Assembly (NCBI RefSeq): GCF_001465835.2
Contig: NZ_CP013661.2
Coordinates: 1,356,501-1,420,500 of the forward strand
Direction of reading: 5' to 3'
Length of the DNA stretch: 64,000 bases
Source of the DNA: Planococcus kocurii
GTDB lineage: Bacteria; Bacillota; Bacilli; Bacillales_A; Planococcaceae
The number at the start of each line of letters is the position of its first letter. Positions within the stretch are counted from its first letter, which is position 1. The notes beneath the pieces were generated by a model that had not been told where the DNA came from, did no database searches, and worked only from the letters and a program-made list of their open reading frames with translations. This document shows, piece after piece, positions 24,387-33,602 of this stretch. A program made the translations under genes and the position numbers.

Positions 24387-25886
24387 TTGAAAAATGTTAC
24401 GGTTGTTTTTTGGACTTCATTATTAATTTGTTTAGGATTGGTTGTTTGGGGGTTGTCTTCACCTGACAGTTTCAAGTCACAAACAGGGGAATGGACTGTT
24501 GCGATTTCAAATACATTCGGCTGGTACTACCTTCTGACGGTTTTTCTAATTTTAGCTTTTTGTATTTATTTAATTTTTTCTAAGTTTTCAACGTTAAAGT
24601 TGGGGAAACCTGAAGACAAACCTGAATTCTCTCTCGTTTCTTGGTTTTCAATGTTGTTTAGTGCAGGAATGGGTATGGGGTTAGTTTTCTGGACTACAGC
24701 CGAGCCAATTTCGCACGCCTTCATTAGCGCTCCAAAATCTGAGCTCGGATCTAACGAAGCAATCCAAGAAGCAATGCAATTCTCATTTTTTCATTGGGGT
24801 CTGCATGCATGGGCAATTTACGGAATCGTCGCATTGGTTTTGGCTTATTTCAAATTCCATAACGATGCACCTGGGTTGATCAGCGCGACGTTAATTCCTT
24901 TGTTCGGTGAAAAACTAATGGCTGGACCACTTGGTAAAATGATTGATGTGTTGGCCGTCTTTGCAACTGTTATCGGTGTAGCTTCAACACTTGGATTCGG
25001 ATCTGCTCAAATCAATGAAGGAATTTCGTTTCTTTTTGGTACCCCCAATACATTTACATTCCAAGTGTTGATTCTTGCGGTGGCTACGGTTCTTTTCATC
25101 GCTTCTGCTTGGTCCGGTATTGGGCGTGGCATTAAATATTTGAGCAATATTAATATGATTTTGGCGTTTGTTCTGCTTCTTCTGTTATTGATTGTTGGAC
25201 CTACACTTTATATCTTCAATTCGTTCTCTGATGCTATTGGCGGTTATTTAACAAACTTCTTTTCCATGAGCTTTAATCTCGAGCCAGTTAATGAGGAACG
25301 TCGTACTTGGGTTAATGCCTGGACCGTATTTTACTGGGCTTGGTGGATTTCATGGGCACCGTTTGTCGGTATTTTTATCGCTCGTATTTCGCGTGGGCGC
25401 ACAGTTAAGGAGTTTATGCTAGGTGTTTTACTAGTACCTTCACTCGTTTGTTTCATCTTTTTCGCAGTATTTGGCGTTTCTGCATTGAATTTAGAACAAA
25501 ACAATATTGCCAAAATTTCTGAGTATAGTTTAGAAACAGCCACTTTTGGTGTATTGCACTATTATCCACTTGGAACTTTACTATCCATTATTACATTGGT
25601 TGTTATCGCCATCTTTTTTATCACTTCTGCCGATTCAGCTACATTTGTTCTCGGCATGCAAACGACCGGTGGCATGTTGAATCCGCCAAACTTGGTGAAG
25701 ATTACGTGGGGCTTAATTCAATCAGCAGTTGCCGCAATCGTTATTTATACCGGCGGCACACAAGGTCTTCAAAACGCATTAATCATTGCGGCATTGCCTT
25801 TTTCAGTCGTTATTATTTTAATGGGCATTTCATTTTTAAAGGCTGCTTCATATGACCCCCTCGTAAAAAACAAAAAAAGGCAATAA
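24387..25886 (+). CDS. opuD: BCCT family glycine betaine/choline transporter (OpuD-like)
   Basis: This 499-residue protein has 12 membrane helices. The family hallmarks are visible: GMGMGLVFWTTAEP near residues 95-108, FFHWGLHAWAIY, and FYWAWWISWAPFVGIFIARISRG, split here as FYWAWWISW and PFVGIFIARIS. It takes up betaine-type compatible solutes with sodium. The start is TTG with AAGGAGAG at 7 bases. A second BCCT gene of similar size is at 56372. Choline versus betaine specificity cannot be decided. Confidence 0.9.
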   Translation: MKNVTVVFWTSLLICLGLVVWGLSSPDSFKSQTGEWTVAISNTFGWYYLLTVFLILAFCIYLIFSKFSTLKLGKPEDKPEFSLVSWFSMLFSAGMGMGLVFWTTAEPISHAFISAPKSELGSNEAIQEAMQFSFFHWGLHAWAIYGIVALVLAYFKFHNDAPGLISATLIPLFGEKLMAGPLGKMIDVLAVFATVIGVASTLGFGSAQINEGISFLFGTPNTFTFQVLILAVATVLFIASAWSGIGRGIKYLSNINMILAFVLLLLLLIVGPTLYIFNSFSDAIGGYLTNFFSMSFNLEPVNEERRTWVNAWTVFYWAWWISWAPFVGIFIARISRGRTVKEFMLGVLLVPSLVCFIFFAVFGVSALNLEQNNIAKISEYSLETATFGVLHYYPLGTLLSIITLVVIAIFFITSADSATFVLGMQTTGGMLNPPNLVKITWGLIQSAVAAIVIYTGGTQGLQNALIIAALPFSVVIILMGISFLKAASYDPLVKNKKRQ

Positions 25887-25923
25887 AAGATCCGGCACCT
25901 TTAAAAGGTACCGGATCTTTTCT
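25886..25923. terminator. Bidirectional terminator between opuD and yumC
   Basis: A 15-bp stem with one mismatch (25886-25900 with 25906-25920), loop TTTAA, flanked by A and T tracts between convergent genes. Confidence 0.88.
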
Positions 25924-25926
25924 CTT

Positions 25927-26913
25927 TTATTTGAAAACGCTCGTACTATGCAATGGTTGAACTTTCGATTTTGGATCCAAATAAGACTTAGCGTTGTTGA
26001 TGGCTGTCGGTGCTTCGCCGAAACCTACCGCGATTAATTTCACTTTGCCATCGTACGTGGCGATGTCACCTGCCGCATAAATACCCGGAATACTTGTTTC
26101 CATCTTAGAATTAACGATGACGGAGTTTTTATCCATCTCAAGACCCCATTCTTTAATGGCACCTAGAGAAGTGATATTACCGTAGTTACAAATTACATGA
26201 TCGACTTCAAGGCGTTCTTCGTTGCCCTCTTTATCAATCAGTATAAGCTCACGGACCTGGCCATTTTCACCGACCAACTCTTTGACACCAAATGGCTTTT
26301 TCACCTCTACTTTTGATGCCATTAAGACATCAATGTTTGCTTCGTGTGCAGTCATTTTCTCTCTGCGGTGGCTTAGCGTTACATGCGATGCGACGTTTTC
26401 AAGCATCATCGACCAGTCGACTGCTGAATCGCCTCCGCCTAGAACCACTACTTTTTTATCGCTGAAGACCGTTAAATCTTTTACGCCGTAATGCAGCGAT
26501 TTCCCTTCGAACGCTTCGCATCCTTCAACTGCAAGTTTGCGAGGTTGGAATGCTCCAACGCCAGCAGTCAATAAAATTACTTTTGTGTAATGAAGACCTT
26601 TGTCTGTTTGAATCACAAAATGATCACCATGACGTTCAGCAGCTGTTACCGATTCCTCTAAACAAATTTCAGGATCTCCATATTTTGCTTGTTGAACTAA
26701 ATTGTCCACTAAATCTTTTGCTAATATTTTGGGAAATCCACCAATATCGTAAATGAATTTATCCGGATATAGTTCAGTCAGCTGACCACCAAGCTGTGGC
26801 AAACTGTCGATAATTTTCACTTTCATTTTGCGCATACCGCCGTAAAAGGAAGCAAACAAGCCCGTTGGCCCGCCGCCGATAATCGTTATATCAAAAACTT
26901 CGCGTTCTTCCAT
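25927..26913 (-). CDS. yumC: Ferredoxin/flavodoxin-NADP+ reductase, thioredoxin reductase-like (YumC)
   Basis: The 328-residue flavoenzyme has the FAD motif IIGGGPTGLFASFY (about 11-24), the NADPH motif VLGGGDSAVDW (about 157-167) and the C-terminal FAD block GIYAAGDIATY. The redox CxxC of thioredoxin reductase is absent, and the tail HSTSVFK is as in the YumC family. It passes electrons between NADPH and ferredoxin or flavodoxin. A single gene with SD AGGAGTG. Confidence 0.93.
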   Translation of the reverse strand: MEEREVFDITIIGGGPTGLFASFYGGMRKMKVKIIDSLPQLGGQLTELYPDKFIYDIGGFPKILAKDLVDNLVQQAKYGDPEICLEESVTAAERHGDHFVIQTDKGLHYTKVILLTAGVGAFQPRKLAVEGCEAFEGKSLHYGVKDLTVFSDKKVVVLGGGDSAVDWSMMLENVASHVTLSHRREKMTAHEANIDVLMASKVEVKKPFGVKELVGENGQVRELILIDKEGNEERLEVDHVICNYGNITSLGAIKEWGLEMDKNSVIVNSKMETSIPGIYAAGDIATYDGKVKLIAVGFGEAPTAINNAKSYLDPKSKVQPLHSTSVFK

Positions 26914-27255
26914 TTATAACACTCCTAATCTACTCAATACCTATATCCTATCATATTTACCCCCATTTCACGCCATTGGACTTATGACGGAAATTAAAAA
27001 AAGAAAAGTTTGAATACTCTGTATTCCATTCATAACCTGGAGGGTAGATACAGATAAAAGGATGAATGCAGCGGACTTAGGACTTAACAAAAAGTAGTTG
27101 TCGTTATGAAAGGTTTAGGTAAAGCAACAGCATTGGGATTTGCTTGTCATAGAAGGCGGTTCATTAAAAGCCTTATAATGTGGCAAATGATTATACAGCC
27201 ACCCAAAAAATCGATATACTGGGAAATGAACCAATTATAAAGGAGATGTTTACAC
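26914..27255. other. Intergenic region with possible SDR gene fragment and ppiB promoter
   Basis: No gene is convincing in this 342-bp gap. The plus strand from about 27090 encodes KVVVV then MKGLGKATALGFA, which resembles the N-terminal Rossmann motif of short-chain dehydrogenases but lacks the usual TG and breaks off, so it may be a decayed fragment. A promoter for ppiB may be TATACA (27192-27197), 17 bp, TATACT (27215-27220). Confidence 0.35.
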
Positions 27256-27696
27256 ATGGCGAAAAAAGGACACATCCACATGGAAAACGGCGAAATCATC
27301 GAATTCGAACTTTTCCCGAACGAAGCACCCAACACGGTTAAAAACTTTGAGGACCTTGCAAACTCAGGTTTCTACAATGACGTAACATTCCACCGCGTAA
27401 TTCCTGGCTTTGTAAGCCAAGGCGGCGACCCAACTGGTACTGGTGCTGGCGGCAGCGGCAAAACAATCAAATGTGAAACTCAAGGCAACCCACGTAAGCA
27501 CCAAGCAGGAAGCCTTTCAATGGCACATGCTGGTAAAGACACAGGTTCAAGCCAATTCTTTATCGTTCACGCACCACAACCGCATCTTGACGGCGTTCAC
27601 ACTGTTTTCGGCCAAGTGACTTCAGGACTTGAAACGGCTAAAGCAATGAGTAATGGCGATAAAATGACAAAAGTTCACGTTTTTGACGAAGAATAA
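27256..27696 (+). CDS. ppiB: Peptidyl-prolyl cis-trans isomerase, cyclophilin type
   Basis: The 146-residue protein is a single cyclophilin domain. Catalytic-site residues lie in [19 protein letters not shown] (about 50-68, including the Arg of FHR), [16 protein letters not shown] (about 93-108) and HTVFGQV. It speeds proline isomerisation in the cytoplasm. SD AAAGGAGAT precedes the ATG and a strong terminator follows. Confidence 0.96.
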   Translation: MAKKGHIHMENGEIIEFELFPNEAPNTVKNFEDLANSGFYNDVTFHRVIPGFVSQGGDPTGTGAGGSGKTIKCETQGNPRKHQAGSLSMAHAGKDTGSSQFFIVHAPQPHLDGVHTVFGQVTSGLETAKAMSNGDKMTKVHVFDEE

Positions 27697-27710
27697 AAGC
27701 GATTGAACGC

Positions 27711-27746
27711 AAACCGGTCTGGATTCCCATCCAGACCGGTTTTTGT
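27711..27746 (+). terminator. Terminator after ppiB
   Basis: A perfect 13-bp stem (27711-27723 with 27730-27742) followed by TTTTTG. Confidence 0.92.
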
Positions 27747-27781
27747 TTGGGCATTTCACATTGTTTTATTCCATATTTTTC

Positions 27782-27874
27782 AAATACTGTCGAGTTTGTT
27801 GTAAATACTGTCGGAATGAAATGAAATACTGTCCGATTTGAGCAAATACTGTCCAATTCGCACCAAATACTGTC
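27782..27874. repeat. Array of five direct repeats with 21-bp period
   Basis: The 10-mer AAATACTGTC occurs exactly at 27782, 27803, 27824, 27844 and 27865, i.e. at spacings of 21, 21, 20 and 21 bp, about two helical turns. The spacer bases between copies are only partly alike. The array lies between the ppiB terminator and the end of glnQ. Regular spacing on one face of the helix suggests protein binding (iteron-like). Confidence 0.8.
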
Positions 27875-27919
27875 CAAACGCTAAAATCCATAAAAAAATA
27901 CGCCCAGAGGCGCATTTCT

Positions 27920-28648
27920 CTACAATACTTTACTCAAAAACGCTTTTGTCCGCTCATGTTGTGGATTGCCGAACAATTCTTTCGGTACGTTTTCTTCAAC
28001 AATATAACCTCCGTCAATAAACAACACGCGGTCACCCATTTCAGCGGCGAACCCCATTTCATGTGTCACAACGACCATGGTCATCCCTTCGCGCGCTAGT
28101 TGCTTCATAACATCTAGCACATCGCCTACCATCTCCGGGTCGAGTGCTGAAGTTGGTTCATCAAACAACATGATTTTCGGATCCATTGCCAGTGCGCGAG
28201 CAATTGCCACACGCTGCTTTTGACCGCCGGAAAGTTCGCCTGGATACGCCTTCGCTTTTTCACGAAGTCCAACTTTGTCTAACAATTCATAGGCCTTTTT
28301 CTCAGCGGATTTTCTGTCCCCTTTTTTTACTTTCATCGGTGCTAGAATGACGTTTTCCAAAACCGATTTGTGAGGAAACAGATTAAATTGCTGAAACACC
28401 ATTCCGACGTCTTGACGAATTTTATTGATATCTACTTTCGGATCTGTAATATCCGTTTCTTCGATATAAACATGACCACCTGTAATTTCCTCTAGTCGGT
28501 TTAAGCAGCGAAGAAAGGTGCTTTTTCCCGAACCAGAAGGACCAATGACACAAATAACTTCTTTTTCTTCTACAACTGTACTCATATCTTTTATAACTTC
28601 CAGCTTGCCGAATGATTTTTTTAAGTTTTCTACTCGTATCATAGTCAT
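27920..28648 (-). CDS. glnQ: Polar amino-acid ABC transporter ATPase (GlnQ-like)
   Basis: A 242-residue ATPase with Walker [10 protein letters not shown] (about 34-42), Q-loop FQQFNLFPH, signature [15 protein letters not shown], Walker [13 protein letters not shown] and switch VTHEMGF. Sequence and length are close to B. subtilis GlnQ. Its ATG overlaps the permease stop by 4 bases (ATGA). The three genes form a binding-protein/permease/ATPase unit for glutamine or a similar polar amino acid. Confidence 0.93.
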   Translation of the reverse strand: MTMIRVENLKKSFGKLEVIKDMSTVVEEKEVICVIGPSGSGKSTFLRCLNRLEEITGGHVYIEETDITDPKVDINKIRQDVGMVFQQFNLFPHKSVLENVILAPMKVKKGDRKSAEKKAYELLDKVGLREKAKAYPGELSGGQKQRVAIARALAMDPKIMLFDEPTSALDPEMVGDVLDVMKQLAREGMTMVVVTHEMGFAAEMGDRVLFIDGGYIVEENVPKELFGNPQHERTKAFLSKVL

Positions 28649-29295
28649 CGTAAAACAAACTTCCTTTCTACATAGCTCGCCAGCATGGAGAGCAAGTATA
28701 TGATGACGAAGTATATAATTCCTAGGATTAAGTACACATTAAACGCATCAAATGTGGCGCTGGCCTGAATACGTCCTTCTTGCGTCAAATCTGCCACCCC
28801 AATGACCGATAGCAAAGACGTATCTTTCAATGAAATAATCGCTTGGTTCGTGATCGTTGGCAGCATTCGTCTGAAAGCTTGAGGCAAAATGATATAGCGC
28901 ATATTTTGCGTTGAATTCAATCCAAGTGACCGCGCAGCTTCTGTCTGTCCTTTATCAATCGACTGAATACCTGCACGAATGATTTCTGAGAAGTAAGCAC
29001 CTGCATTAATCGCTACCGTTACAATACCAGCAGTCGTATTATCCAAAGAAATAAAAGCTAAAGAGTTCAAACCGAAATAGATAAAGAATAACTGGACAAT
29101 AAATGGTGTTCCGCGAATCGCATCAACAAAAATTTTCGCAATCCAATTCAAAATTTTCAACGGCGCCAGTCTAAACAACGCAACAATTAAACCGATTAAA
29201 AATCCAAGGACAATGGCAATCGCAAATATATATAACGTTACTTTCAGACCTTCCATTAAATACGGAAAGGCATTAACAATCGTATCCATTTTCAC
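28645..29295 (-). CDS. Polar amino-acid ABC transporter permease
   Basis: The 216-residue protein has about five membrane helices and the HisM/GlnP-type EAA loop [20 protein letters not shown] (about 138-157) that docks on the ATPase. A single permease gene implies a homodimer. It is the second gene of the unit, separated from the binding-protein gene by a terminator-like hairpin, and is translationally coupled to glnQ. Confidence 0.92.
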   Translation of the reverse strand: MKMDTIVNAFPYLMEGLKVTLYIFAIAIVLGFLIGLIVALFRLAPLKILNWIAKIFVDAIRGTPFIVQLFFIYFGLNSLAFISLDNTTAGIVTVAINAGAYFSEIIRAGIQSIDKGQTEAARSLGLNSTQNMRYIILPQAFRRMLPTITNQAIISLKDTSLLSVIGVADLTQEGRIQASATFDAFNVYLILGIIYFVIIYLLSMLASYVERKFVLR

Positions 29296-29312
29296 ATCTC
29301 CTTTGAATAAAA

Positions 29313-29345
29313 AAATGCAGCGCGCTTATGCGCGCTACATTTATT
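29313..29345 (-). terminator. Intraoperon attenuating hairpin between binding protein and permease
   Basis: A GC-rich stem, AGCGCGC (29319-29325) with GCGCGCT (29330-29336), extended by AAATG/CATTT past one mismatch, is followed by T residues on the minus strand. Such hairpins after binding-protein genes usually lower expression of the membrane parts. Confidence 0.8.
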
Positions 29346-29347
29346 TT

Positions 29348-30133
29348 TTATTCTGCAATATACTTCGCTAAAATTTCATCGTATTTACCGCTATCACGCA
29401 ACTCTTGAAGACCTGCATTGATTTGCTCAAGAACTTCTGCATTTTCCCCTTTTAATACAGCAATTCCGTACTGATCTCCAGTTAAACGATCTCCTACTGT
29501 TTCTAAAGCAAGTCCACTTTCAGCAATTGCATAAGCAATAACTGGGTAATCTTCTAGCAATACTGCTGCATTGCCGTTTGAAACTTCTTGGAACATAGAT
29601 GGGCTATCTTCGAACTGTGCTACTGTGTAGCCATATTTTGCTTCGTTATCGCGAGCAAACTGAGCACCAGTTGTTCCACTCTTAACAGCAACTGTTTTGC
29701 CTTCTAAATCGTCTAACGATGTAATTTCATTATTACCTTCTGCGACAACAAGAGACAATCCTGCATCAAAGTAAGGGTCCGAAAAATCGACTACTGCTTT
29801 ACGCTCATCTGTAATACTCATACCAGCAATCGCCACGTCCAATTGATCTGCTTGCAATGCAGGAATAATCCCACCAAAGTCCATAGGGCTGAATTCAATT
29901 TCAAAACCTTGGTTTTCAGCAATTGCTGTAATCAAATCGATATCGATTCCTGTATATTCTCCGTCCACTTCAAATTCGAATGGCGGATAAGTTGTGTCGA
30001 TTCCTACTGTGTATTTTTCTGCTTTACTGCTCCCGTCATCACTTGTCGCATCTTCTTCAGCTTCATCCGATCCACAGGCAGCAATGACGAACATCATTGC
30101 TAGCAATAGTACTAAAAGACTCCATTTCTTCAT
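29348..30133 (-). CDS. Amino-acid ABC transporter substrate-binding lipoprotein
   Basis: A 261-residue protein with a lipoprotein signal peptide ending at VIAAC (Cys about 20), an acidic linker, and a family 3 solute-binding domain: YTVGIDTTYPPFEF, GIDIDLITAIA, GMSITDERKAVVDFSDPYF and VAVKSGTTG are its blocks. It captures a polar amino acid outside the membrane. The ATG at 30133 follows AAGGGGG; a TTG seven codons upstream overlaps that SD and is unlikely. Confidence 0.93.
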   Translation of the reverse strand: MKKWSLLVLLLAMMFVIAACGSDEAEEDATSDDGSSKAEKYTVGIDTTYPPFEFEVDGEYTGIDIDLITAIAENQGFEIEFSPMDFGGIIPALQADQLDVAIAGMSITDERKAVVDFSDPYFDAGLSLVVAEGNNEITSLDDLEGKTVAVKSGTTGAQFARDNEAKYGYTVAQFEDSPSMFQEVSNGNAAVLLEDYPVIAYAIAESGLALETVGDRLTGDQYGIAVLKGENAEVLEQINAGLQELRDSGKYDEILAKYIAE

Positions 30134-30246
30134 TTTAAATCCCCCTTTTTTCAATTTTCAATCCTTCTGAACATTAATATATCACAATTTTCTTAATTTC
30201 AGAACCTTTGATAGAAAATAACTAACATTTAGCAAAAATAAAGGGA

Positions 30247-31338
30247 CTAAATGACCTCTTTGTTCACAACTTTCCTTTTTTTCCACAAACGGTTAAATAG
30301 TCGGAAGTTATGAACGAGCGTTTTCACTACTGCATATGTCGGAATAGCAATCAAAATGCCAATAAATCCATACAAAGCGCCGGCAATCATTAGCAACAAG
30401 ATAATTGTCAACGGATGAATGTTTAATCGGTTGCTCATAATATTGGGTGTCACCAAATTCCCTTCGAGCTGCTGTACGACTAGTAAAACCAAAATCACCT
30501 TTACCGCCATCCATATATCGCCACTCATTAAAGCGACAAACAGGGCAGGAATAATCCCAATCAGCGGACCTAAAAACGGAACGATAATTAAGAACATCGC
30601 AAAAATTGCTAAACTAAGGGCATAATCCAATCCAATAATTAAATAGCCGATATACATGAAAGTCCCAACAACCGCAGCAACAATCGCTTGACCGACAATA
30701 AATGCAGAAAGGGTCCGATCAACATCCTTCAATAGTTTTTCGCCTTCCGGCTTATGTTCCTCAGGCAAATACTTTGTCAAATGCGGAATAAACTTTTCGT
30801 CATCTTTTAATAGAAAGAACAGAACAAAAGGGACAACGATTAGCACAATCGCAACATTCATGACTGTCGTTAAAATAGTCATGACATTATTTAATAAGCT
30901 TTCTGAAAGGTTTTCCAAAAAGTTCAAAGCTCCCGCTTTTATCTCCGGGCCTGTAACTCCACCTAATTTAAAATCAGCCAGTAAATCATTCGATTCCTCG
31001 GTTACTTCTTCAACTTTTGAAGGCGCTAAGTTCGCCAAACTTTCGACTTGATTGGTGATGACAGGACCGAAGAAATAAAGCAAGGTAGATAAAGTTAAAA
31101 TAATGATTGCAAAGACGATTCCAATTCCTATAATTTTAGATACATAACGCATCAGTCCCTTCACAAATGGACGCAGTAGGTAATAAAGAAGTCCACCGAT
31201 TAAAATAGGAGCAAAAATAGTTGCGACGATGATTTGCAATGGCTCAAAAATATAATCGATCTTTCCTAAAAAGAACAAAGTAATGGCAACGAGCAAGATT
31301 GCCGTTGTGTATTCAAAAAACGGTTTTTTAATCCACAA
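30247..31338 (-). CDS. AI-2E family transporter-like membrane protein (second copy)
   Basis: A 363-residue paralogue of the protein at 6621-7703, with the same helix order and the family blocks FAMFLIIVPFLGPLIGIIPA and NIMSNRLNIHPLTII. The substrate is unknown. The TTG at 31338 is chosen because GAGGTGGGG precedes it by 7 bases and the reading then aligns with the first copy. The open frame continues upstream without an SD. Confidence 0.88.
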   Translation of the reverse strand: MWIKKPFFEYTTAILLVAITLFFLGKIDYIFEPLQIIVATIFAPILIGGLLYYLLRPFVKGLMRYVSKIIGIGIVFAIIILTLSTLLYFFGPVITNQVESLANLAPSKVEEVTEESNDLLADFKLGGVTGPEIKAGALNFLENLSESLLNNVMTILTTVMNVAIVLIVVPFVLFFLLKDDEKFIPHLTKYLPEEHKPEGEKLLKDVDRTLSAFIVGQAIVAAVVGTFMYIGYLIIGLDYALSLAIFAMFLIIVPFLGPLIGIIPALFVALMSGDIWMAVKVILVLLVVQQLEGNLVTPNIMSNRLNIHPLTIILLLMIAGALYGFIGILIAIPTYAVVKTLVHNFRLFNRLWKKRKVVNKEVI

Positions 31339-31384
31339 AATTTTCCCCACCTCTCTTTTATCCAAAGAATTTCCGACACAGAAA

Positions 31385-31415
31385 AGCGAAAGCAAAAAGA
31401 ACTTTTACTTTCGCT
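31385..31415 (-). terminator. Terminator of the 31429 gene
   Basis: AGCGAAAG (31385-31392) pairs with CTTTCGCT (31408-31415) across a 15-base loop; TTTTC follows on the minus strand. Confidence 0.6.
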
Positions 31416-31428
31416 CGTGGTCATCTTT

Positions 31429-31710
31429 TTAGTTGTCTTCTTCAAGCTCTCGCATTTCTTTATGAGTTTGTGGAAATGCATTGGCTTGCCATTCATCCCG
31501 GTAAGCTGAATCTAACTGAGACAAGCCCTTCTCAGCGGAGTCATCTAGAGCATCTACACTTTCGCGTTCGTCAATTTCTGAACTATTGTACATATCTATA
31601 TCCGGTTCTACACGCACGGCATTTCTTTCTTGGTATGCGCGGTAGACAAAAATTCCAGAGGCTGCTGCAAGTGCGCTGCCAATAAGTGTGTTTATTGTCG
31701 ATTTCTTCAT
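31429..31710 (-). CDS. Small membrane-anchored hypothetical protein
   Basis: The 93-residue product starts MKKSTINTLIG and has one hydrophobic helix (about 6-22), then a charged tail rich in Asp, Glu and Ser. The anchor resembles a YtxH-type small membrane protein, but no domain is certain. GGGGGAA lies 6 bases before the ATG at 31710; an ATG five codons earlier overlaps that SD. Confidence 0.7.
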   Translation of the reverse strand: MKKSTINTLIGSALAAASGIFVYRAYQERNAVRVEPDIDMYNSSEIDERESVDALDDSAEKGLSQLDSAYRDEWQANAFPQTHKEMRELEEDN

Positions 31711-31999
31711 CCATAATTCCCCCATAAAAATACATATATTTTCTCACTTCCTTTTATATACCCGTTATCTGCTTTCTAAACTAACTAAACAGAACTTAGC
31801 TCGCTGTAAATTTTCTCTCACAACGGAATTCCGCCTAGAACTACCGCCTCGTTTTTTGTATTTATCTTTGAACACAAGCACTTTAGTTACATAAGCGTAG
31901 CTGGTTAAATTAATCTTAATTTATTATTTTATATAACAATTATTTGTTACTTTTATCTTTATGATGTGGTAAAATAAGATCAAATAGGGAGGGATCAAT
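31711..31999. other. AT-rich intergenic region with promoter of the SLH gene
   Basis: This 289-bp divergent gap holds no gene. An extended -10, TGG-TAAAAT (31967-31975), lies 24 bases before the SLH gene start. The region around 31905-31950 is very AT-rich. Confidence 0.45.
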
Positions 32000-33103
32000 A
32001 TGAAGACTTTGTTGTCTTTAATTGCTGCTGTCATCCTGATGTTCAGTTCGTTTTTGTCTCCCGCCAAAGCGATTGTTTTGTTTGACGATGTGTATGCCAG
32101 CCACCCGTTCGCTTTTGAAATTGCTTACTTGTACGAAGAAGGAATCATCAACGGTTACCGTGATGGCACCTTCCGACCAAACGATCCTGTTACACGGGCC
32201 CACGCTGTCGCGATGATTGGACGTGCCTTAAATTTAGACGACACTTCCCGCTCGACCGGCTTTAGAGATGTATCTGCCAATAATCGGTTCTCAGGTTATA
32301 TCGCTTCGGCCGTTGAAGAGGGAATCGTTTTCGGTTTCCCGAACAATTATTTCCGCCCAAACTGGACCGTCACTCGTGCCCAAACGGTTGCAATGCTTGA
32401 CAGAGCCTTCTATTTCCCAGAAGCTCCGGCTAATACGTTTAAAGACATGAGTGCAAATCATTTTGCATTTGATGCCGTATCAAGACTTGCCCACCAAGGT
32501 GTTGCACGTGGCTATTCGAATAATACGTTCCGCCCCGATGTTCCAGTAACGCGCGCTCAATTTTCTGCATTTCTGGCACGCGCGATCGAGCCGTCTTTTA
32601 TTCCTGAAAAACAGGAATTGCTTATGACAGCTAACGACATTTTGGCAGATCTGAAAGCCAAAAAATTTAGTGACGTGGCAACTTATGTGAGTTCAACAGA
32701 CGGATTAACTTTCTGTCCTTACAGCGGTGGCTGCATCGATAGTGGTGGCGTCACTTTTACCAAATCCCAGTTACCTAACTTTATGAAAAACTCCACTAAT
32801 TATCTATGGGGTTATCAAGATGGTAGCGGATTTGAAATCAAGTTGACACCAGCTAAGTATTACAGTGCGTACTTGATGAATGCGACCTACACCGCTAAAG
32901 AGCGATATGGGCAGACCATCCAACCAACTACACACGAGTTTATTCATCAGCTGTATCCTCAAGCAACGATTGTCGAATACTATTACCCAGGTACAGACCG
33001 GTATGGACAAATGGATTGGCAAAGCCTGAATATGGTATTTGAAAAGAACAGTAGTGGTGATTGGCAGTTAATAGCGATTGTCAACGATCGCTGGACAATC
33101 TAA
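32000..33103 (+). CDS. Secreted protein with three SLH domains and a unique C-terminal domain
   Basis: The 367-residue protein has a signal peptide (about 1-24, cleavage after AKA). Three S-layer-homology repeats follow at about 28-75, 86-137 and 145-192, each ending in a FRPN/D-P-V-TRA block (TFRPNDPVTRAHAVAM, YFRPNWTVTRAQTVAM, TFRPDVPVTRAQFSAF). SLH domains hold proteins to pyruvylated wall polymers. Residues about 200-367 are a separate domain with two cysteines (FCPYSGGC) and many aromatics; I do not recognise it. The ATG has GGGAGGGA upstream. Confidence 0.9.
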   Translation: MKTLLSLIAAVILMFSSFLSPAKAIVLFDDVYASHPFAFEIAYLYEEGIINGYRDGTFRPNDPVTRAHAVAMIGRALNLDDTSRSTGFRDVSANNRFSGYIASAVEEGIVFGFPNNYFRPNWTVTRAQTVAMLDRAFYFPEAPANTFKDMSANHFAFDAVSRLAHQGVARGYSNNTFRPDVPVTRAQFSAFLARAIEPSFIPEKQELLMTANDILADLKAKKFSDVATYVSSTDGLTFCPYSGGCIDSGGVTFTKSQLPNFMKNSTNYLWGYQDGSGFEIKLTPAKYYSAYLMNATYTAKERYGQTIQPTTHEFIHQLYPQATIVEYYYPGTDRYGQMDWQSLNMVFEKNSSGDWQLIAIVNDRWTI

Positions 33104-33118
33104 TTGCACCTAATAAGC

Positions 33119-33157
33119 AAAAAAATGCTCGGCGACTTTATGTCCCGAGCATTTTTT
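33119..33157. terminator. Bidirectional terminator between the SLH gene and yqxD
   Basis: AAATGCTCGG (to 33132) pairs with CCGAGCATTT (from 33145). The stop codon of the convergent yqxD gene (33138-33140) lies in the loop. Confidence 0.85.
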
Positions 33158-33602
33158 CATTTTCGCTGACTTGTTCTAGCAGTTTGATTAGGGCCACTTG
33201 AAATTTCTCATTATCTTCAGGCTGACGTTTTTTCGGTCCTTTCATTCTGCCTCCACTTTGTCGAATTTTTTTGGCGACATGACGGCCGTGGAGCAGCTGT
33301 TCAATATTTTCATCTGAATAAACACGGCCATTTTGATCGATTGGAATTCCGCGTTTGGCAAGTACCATTGCCGCAAGTCCATAATCTTGAGTGACGACAA
33401 TATCCCCTTTTTTAACACGATTTACGAGAACAAAGTCCACAGCATCCGCTCCTTTTGACACGGTAATTGTCTCTGCTCCTTCTCGATGCATTTCATGGGA
33501 AGTGTCGCAAATCAAAACAACAGGCAAGCGAAATTTTTTAGCCAAATCGATGGTCTGCCCAACAACCGGACATCCGTCTGCATCAATAAGAATGTTGACC
33601 AT
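33138..33602 (-). CDS. yqxD: YaiI/YqxD family protein (DUF188, PIN-like fold)
   Basis: The 154-residue protein has the family N-terminus ILIDADGCPV and VVTQDYGLAAMVLAKRG with conserved acidic residues that suggest a PIN-like nuclease fold. C-terminal HVAKKIRQSGGRMKGPKKR is basic. Function is not established. It is coupled to the upstream DUF1836 gene by a one-base TAATG overlap. Confidence 0.92.
   Translation of the reverse strand: MVNILIDADGCPVVGQTIDLAKKFRLPVVLICDTSHEMHREGAETITVSKGADAVDFVLVNRVKKGDIVVTQDYGLAAMVLAKRGIPIDQNGRVYSDENIEQLLHGRHVAKKIRQSGGRMKGPKKRQPEDNEKFQVALIKLLEQVSENEKMLGT

Noticed and set aside
27782..27874. CRISPR array
   Set aside because: The repeat is only 10 bp with 10-11 bp spacers and no cas genes are near; this is an iteron-like array.
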